A DNA stretch of 64,000 nucleotides from JANNXQ01 sp038238555. GTDB lineage: Bacteria > Verrucomicrobiota > Verrucomicrobiia > Chthoniobacterales > Chthoniobacteraceae. Made by a program: the position numbers and the translations under genes. Below, piece by piece: positions 61,429 through 64,000 of the stretch (the first letter of the stretch is position 1; every line of letters begins with the position of its first letter). The stretch spans positions 1 to 64,000 of the forward strand of contig JBBRXP010000004.1 in assembly GCA_038238555.1 (NCBI GenBank), in the 5' to 3' direction. The notes beneath the pieces were generated by a model. The model was given only the letters and a program-made list of their open reading frames with translations. It did no database searches and was not told the origin of the DNA.

Positions 61429-63069
61429 ATGAAGCTCGATCGCCTCCAAGAATACGTGACCGGCGCTGTGATCCTGCTGCTCGGCATCGGCTTCGCCCTC
61501 TACTGCGGCTCCCTCATCGGCGGCGGCAACACCCACACGCTGGGGCTGATCTTCACCGGGATTTTGATCCTCGCGCTGTGCATTTCCATGCGCACCAGCG
61601 TGTGGCTGCTGGTGCCGCTGTGCTGGGAACTCACCGGCAAAGTGACCGCCTTGAATGTGCCGTTATTAGTTCGCGACATGGCGGTGCTGGTCGCCTTCGG
61701 GAGTTATTTGATATTTTACGCGCTCAAGTTACTCCGCGCCAAACCGGTCTTTGATCTCATCGATCTCCTCGTGATCGCCAATTTGGCTTACCTGGCCACG
61801 GTCTTCCTACGAAATCCGGTAGGCGCGAAGTGGTTTGGATCGGACATGGTCGGAGGCCGGCCTTACTTCGATATTTTCATCGCCTTCCTCGCCTTTACGG
61901 TCCTCAAGCGCGCTCCGCTCGATCTCAAGACCGTGCGACTGCTTCCGCTCATCTCGCTCTTAGGCGCAGCCTTTGTGTCCCTCGGCAGTATGATCACCCT
62001 GGTCTGGCCGTCCACGGCTTCCCCACTAGGTCGAGTGTATTCCAGCTTCGCTCCACCGGAGCTTCAATCGGGACAGATCATCAACGAAGACGTTATTGGG
62101 AGAAGGCCGCTCTTTGCGGTCGTGGGGCAACGGGGAATGCAACTGCTCAGTTCCTATTTCTCTCCCTTCAGCTTTCTGTCTCCTCACAATCCGTTGCGTT
62201 TTTTCGCTGCGATCGCATTTACCGCCTGCATTCTGCTTTCCGGCTTCCGGAGCGCGTTGTTCACCATCTTTGTTTACGTGTGCCTTTCTTCGTATTTTCG
62301 GAAACGGAAGCAGGACATTATTTTCTTCTGTCTCATTGCATCTGCATTTGTCGGGGTCGCAGCCCTTGGGAATGGCCGGCTCTTCACGCTGCCATTATCG
62401 GCCCAGCGGGCGCTCTCCTTCCTTCCGGGCGATTGGGACTACGAAGCGGTGAGCGACGCGCGAAGTTCGAGTGAGTGGCGTTATCAGATGTGGAATATGG
62501 TGATGACCGAGGAGAAGTGGATCAAGAATAAATGGCTTGGCGATGGGTTCGGGTTCACACGCTATGAACTCGGGATCATGGAGTCGGTGCAAGGCTTCAC
62601 TACAGGCGTGGGCCAGGAGGCATTCCTGATCTCGGGCACCTATCACAGTGGTCCCCTTTCCGCCATCCGCTATGCAGGATTGGTTGGATTGGCCTTGTTC
62701 GCCCCGCTCATGATTCTCCTCGTGGTCCGCGCCTATCGCTTGATCCGCGCGTGTTACGGAACAACCCTCTTTCCGGTGGCGCTATTCGTGGGAATGCCAA
62801 TGGTCTTCGCTCCGTTCCCTTTCATTTTCGTCGCCGGCGGTTATGACTCCAGTATGGCGGAAGCGTTTTTCTCTGCGGGATTGCTCAAGATTCTTGAGCG
62901 CGCGCACGCCAGCTTGCTCGCGGCTACTGAAACGGGAACCAATGTGCGACGGAGCATTCTAGCACGTCCGGCCGGCCATCGCCCCGGCGTGATGACCCAC
63001 CCGCGCGGTCGTGTCGCCACCGCGCAATTGCATAACACTCCGCGGGCGGGGGATAGTTCCCCACGATGA
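61429..63069 (+). CDS. O-antigen ligase/polymerase-like polytopic membrane protein
   Basis: The 546-residue protein has about 11-12 helices. N-terminal helices begin LQEYVTGAVILLLGIGFALY. A large loop around residues 190-290 is followed by LSGFRSALFTIFVYVCLSSY, the position of the Wzy/WaaL Arg. A further loop contains WRYQMWNMVMTEEKWIKNKW and GDGFGFTRYELGIMESV, typical of this family. The start at 61429 is the first ATG after the non-coding leader. It would polymerise or ligate O-units. It lacks the TPR tail of the 9127 gene, so the window has two non-identical family members. Confidence 0.85.
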   Translation: MKLDRLQEYVTGAVILLLGIGFALYCGSLIGGGNTHTLGLIFTGILILALCISMRTSVWLLVPLCWELTGKVTALNVPLLVRDMAVLVAFGSYLIFYALKLLRAKPVFDLIDLLVIANLAYLATVFLRNPVGAKWFGSDMVGGRPYFDIFIAFLAFTVLKRAPLDLKTVRLLPLISLLGAAFVSLGSMITLVWPSTASPLGRVYSSFAPPELQSGQIINEDVIGRRPLFAVVGQRGMQLLSSYFSPFSFLSPHNPLRFFAAIAFTACILLSGFRSALFTIFVYVCLSSYFRKRKQDIIFFCLIASAFVGVAALGNGRLFTLPLSAQRALSFLPGDWDYEAVSDARSSSEWRYQMWNMVMTEEKWIKNKWLGDGFGFTRYELGIMESVQGFTTGVGQEAFLISGTYHSGPLSAIRYAGLVGLALFAPLMILLVVRAYRLIRACYGTTLFPVALFVGMPMVFAPFPFIFVAGGYDSSMAEAFFSAGLLKILERAHASLLAATETGTNVRRSILARPAGHRPGVMTHPRGRVATAQLHNTPRAGDSSPR

Positions 63070-63109
63070 GGCGGATGAGGGATATTGCCCGCGAGACCCG
63101 AATGACCCC

Positions 63110-64000
63110 ATGACGGTGAAGCCGCCGTGCCCACTTTGCGCCTCCCTGGAAAGAACGGAGGTTAGTTCGCTCACTGGCGGTGAGCTCAGGCAACTTTGGT
63201 TGGAGTTACTCAACAAGGAATTCTCGGTCGAGGCATGGGGGCTCATTACTTCGGACCTGTCAGTCAACCTTGAAAGATGTGAGGGCTGCGGGTTCGAGTT
63301 TTTCGATCCGCGGCTAACCGGGACCGCTTCGTTCTACGCCGAGTTGGAACACACTAACTACTACACTCCTCAACGGCCCGAGTTCGAGCGTACGCGCTCC
63401 TTTGCCAAAAAGCGGAAGCTGCGAAGGGTGCTGGATGTAGGCTGTGGCACAGGGGCATTCCTGGATCTCATGCGCCTGGACCATTGCGACACGCATGGTC
63501 TGGAACTCAACCAATCAGCAGCATCTGCGGCGTCTGCGCGCGGTCATCGTGTCCATCAGACGCTGCTGGAAGGACTTTGTCAGGATAACATCGGTCCTTT
63601 CGATTTGATAACCCTGTTTCAAGTTTTGGAGCATGTTGCCAATCCGGTTCTGTTATTACATCAAGCCCGTACGTTACTCAGACCGGGAGGTTATATTGCT
63701 GTCGCTGTACCATCGTCTGAAGGGATTCTTTCCATCTGTCCCTGGGATCCGCATCAGTGGCCACCGCACCATGTTAGTCGCTGGCGATTCGCAGACTTCG
63801 ATCAACTTTCAAAGAGTTGTGAACTTAGCGTCGTTGACCGCGGCGGCGACATTCTCCTTGGGCGAGAGATCGAGCACTATTGGGTACTCAACAATCGCCT
63901 GGCGCCATTGGTGGGACGAGAGTTATCTTTTCGGGTCAAAGCTTTGCCAAAGCTCGTGTCTTTGGCGTATCGCGCGATGCGGCTGAAATACGTTATCCCA
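63110..64000 (+). CDS. Class I SAM-dependent methyltransferase with N-terminal zinc ribbon, 3' end cut by window edge
   Basis: The first 297 codons are visible from the ATG at 63110. An N-terminal zinc ribbon has CPLC (residues 7-10) and CEGCG about 50 residues later. SAM motif I reads RVLDVGCGTGAFLDLMRL, followed by HGLELNQSAASAASARGH. The later motif FDLITLFQVLEHVANPVLLL and LRPGGYIAVAVPSSEG are typical. This layout, zinc ribbon plus methyltransferase, occurs in polysaccharide clusters. The reading frame remains open at base 64000. Sugar or lipid-linked glycan methylation is likely but unproven. Confidence 0.9.
   Translation, partial: MTVKPPCPLCASLERTEVSSLTGGELRQLWLELLNKEFSVEAWGLITSDLSVNLERCEGCGFEFFDPRLTGTASFYAELEHTNYYTPQRPEFERTRSFAKKRKLRRVLDVGCGTGAFLDLMRLDHCDTHGLELNQSAASAASARGHRVHQTLLEGLCQDNIGPFDLITLFQVLEHVANPVLLLHQARTLLRPGGYIAVAVPSSEGILSICPWDPHQWPPHHVSRWRFADFDQLSKSCELSVVDRGGDILLGREIEHYWVLNNRLAPLVGRELSFRVKALPKLVSLAYRAMRLKYVIP

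Overview
The window is high-GC bacterial DNA that looks like a Verrucomicrobiota chromosome, with Planctomycetota as the nearest alternative. Pointers are a PEP-CTERM surface protein, a sulfatase and glycoside hydrolase catabolic block, a DUF4159 protein, an FG-GAP protein, large TPR/GT41 glycosyltransferases, an ECF42-type sigma factor with DGPF partners, weak Shine-Dalgarno sites, and heptanucleotide tandem repeats between genes. No rRNA, tRNA, CRISPR array or transposase was recognised.

Layout. 1-3.1 kb: hemB (partial, minus), gmd and a polytopic UPF0104-like membrane protein. 3.3-7.4 kb: chaperone block dnaK-groES-groEL on the minus strand. 7.6-14.3 kb: an unknown protein, a small secreted Cys-containing protein with a clear terminator, an O-antigen ligase/polymerase fused to TPRs, and a convergent FG-GAP/DUF4159 pair. 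14.7-20 kb: a plus-strand run bounded by two DGPF (YCII-like) genes and ending in an ECF42-like sigma factor; inside are a SRPBCC protein, a VOC protein, a BNR propeller coupled to a ThiS/MoaD-like protein, and a GyrI-like protein. 20-24.3 kb: a minus-strand NitT/TauT-type ABC transporter coupled to a DUF2851 gene and interrupted by a 205-bp palindromic element and a heptamer array. 24.4-29.7 kb: a deletion-scarred small-protein/HNH pseudogene, a large PEP-CTERM beta-solenoid protein, an archaemetzincin-like protein without its catalytic HExxH, and a decayed priA fragment. 29.7-35.9 kb: three overlapping paralogous TPR-GT41 (O-GlcNAc-transferase-like) genes. 36-57 kb: a polysaccharide and sugar-acid catabolic island (two or three GH-like propeller proteins, a GH-A type hydrolase, pectate lyase, PIG-L deacetylase, esterase, sulfatase, DHDPS-like aldolase, enolase-superfamily dehydratase, 2-hydroxyacid dehydrogenase, MFS transporter, PhyH dioxygenase, ceramidase-like protein). 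57-64 kb: a DMT exporter, a Uma2 nuclease-like protein, then surface-polysaccharide genes (hexapeptide acyltransferase, glf, two methyltransferases, a second O-antigen polymerase-like protein).

Function. The flanks serve envelope polysaccharide synthesis. The 36-57 kb island fits cleavage of sulfated, uronate-rich polysaccharide: lyase, hydrolases, sulfatase and deacetylases, then sugar-acid dehydration, aldol cleavage and transport.

The most notable structural feature is decay. At least seven genes carry frameshifts or internal deletions, most of them in the catabolic island, and several join the two ends of a gene, or parts of two genes, across a deletion. The island also holds two palindromic clusters of an 11-bp motif (GTCAGCCGAAT), one of which replaces the start of a GH gene. 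Sequencing error cannot be excluded for single-base shifts, but it cannot explain the deletion fusions.
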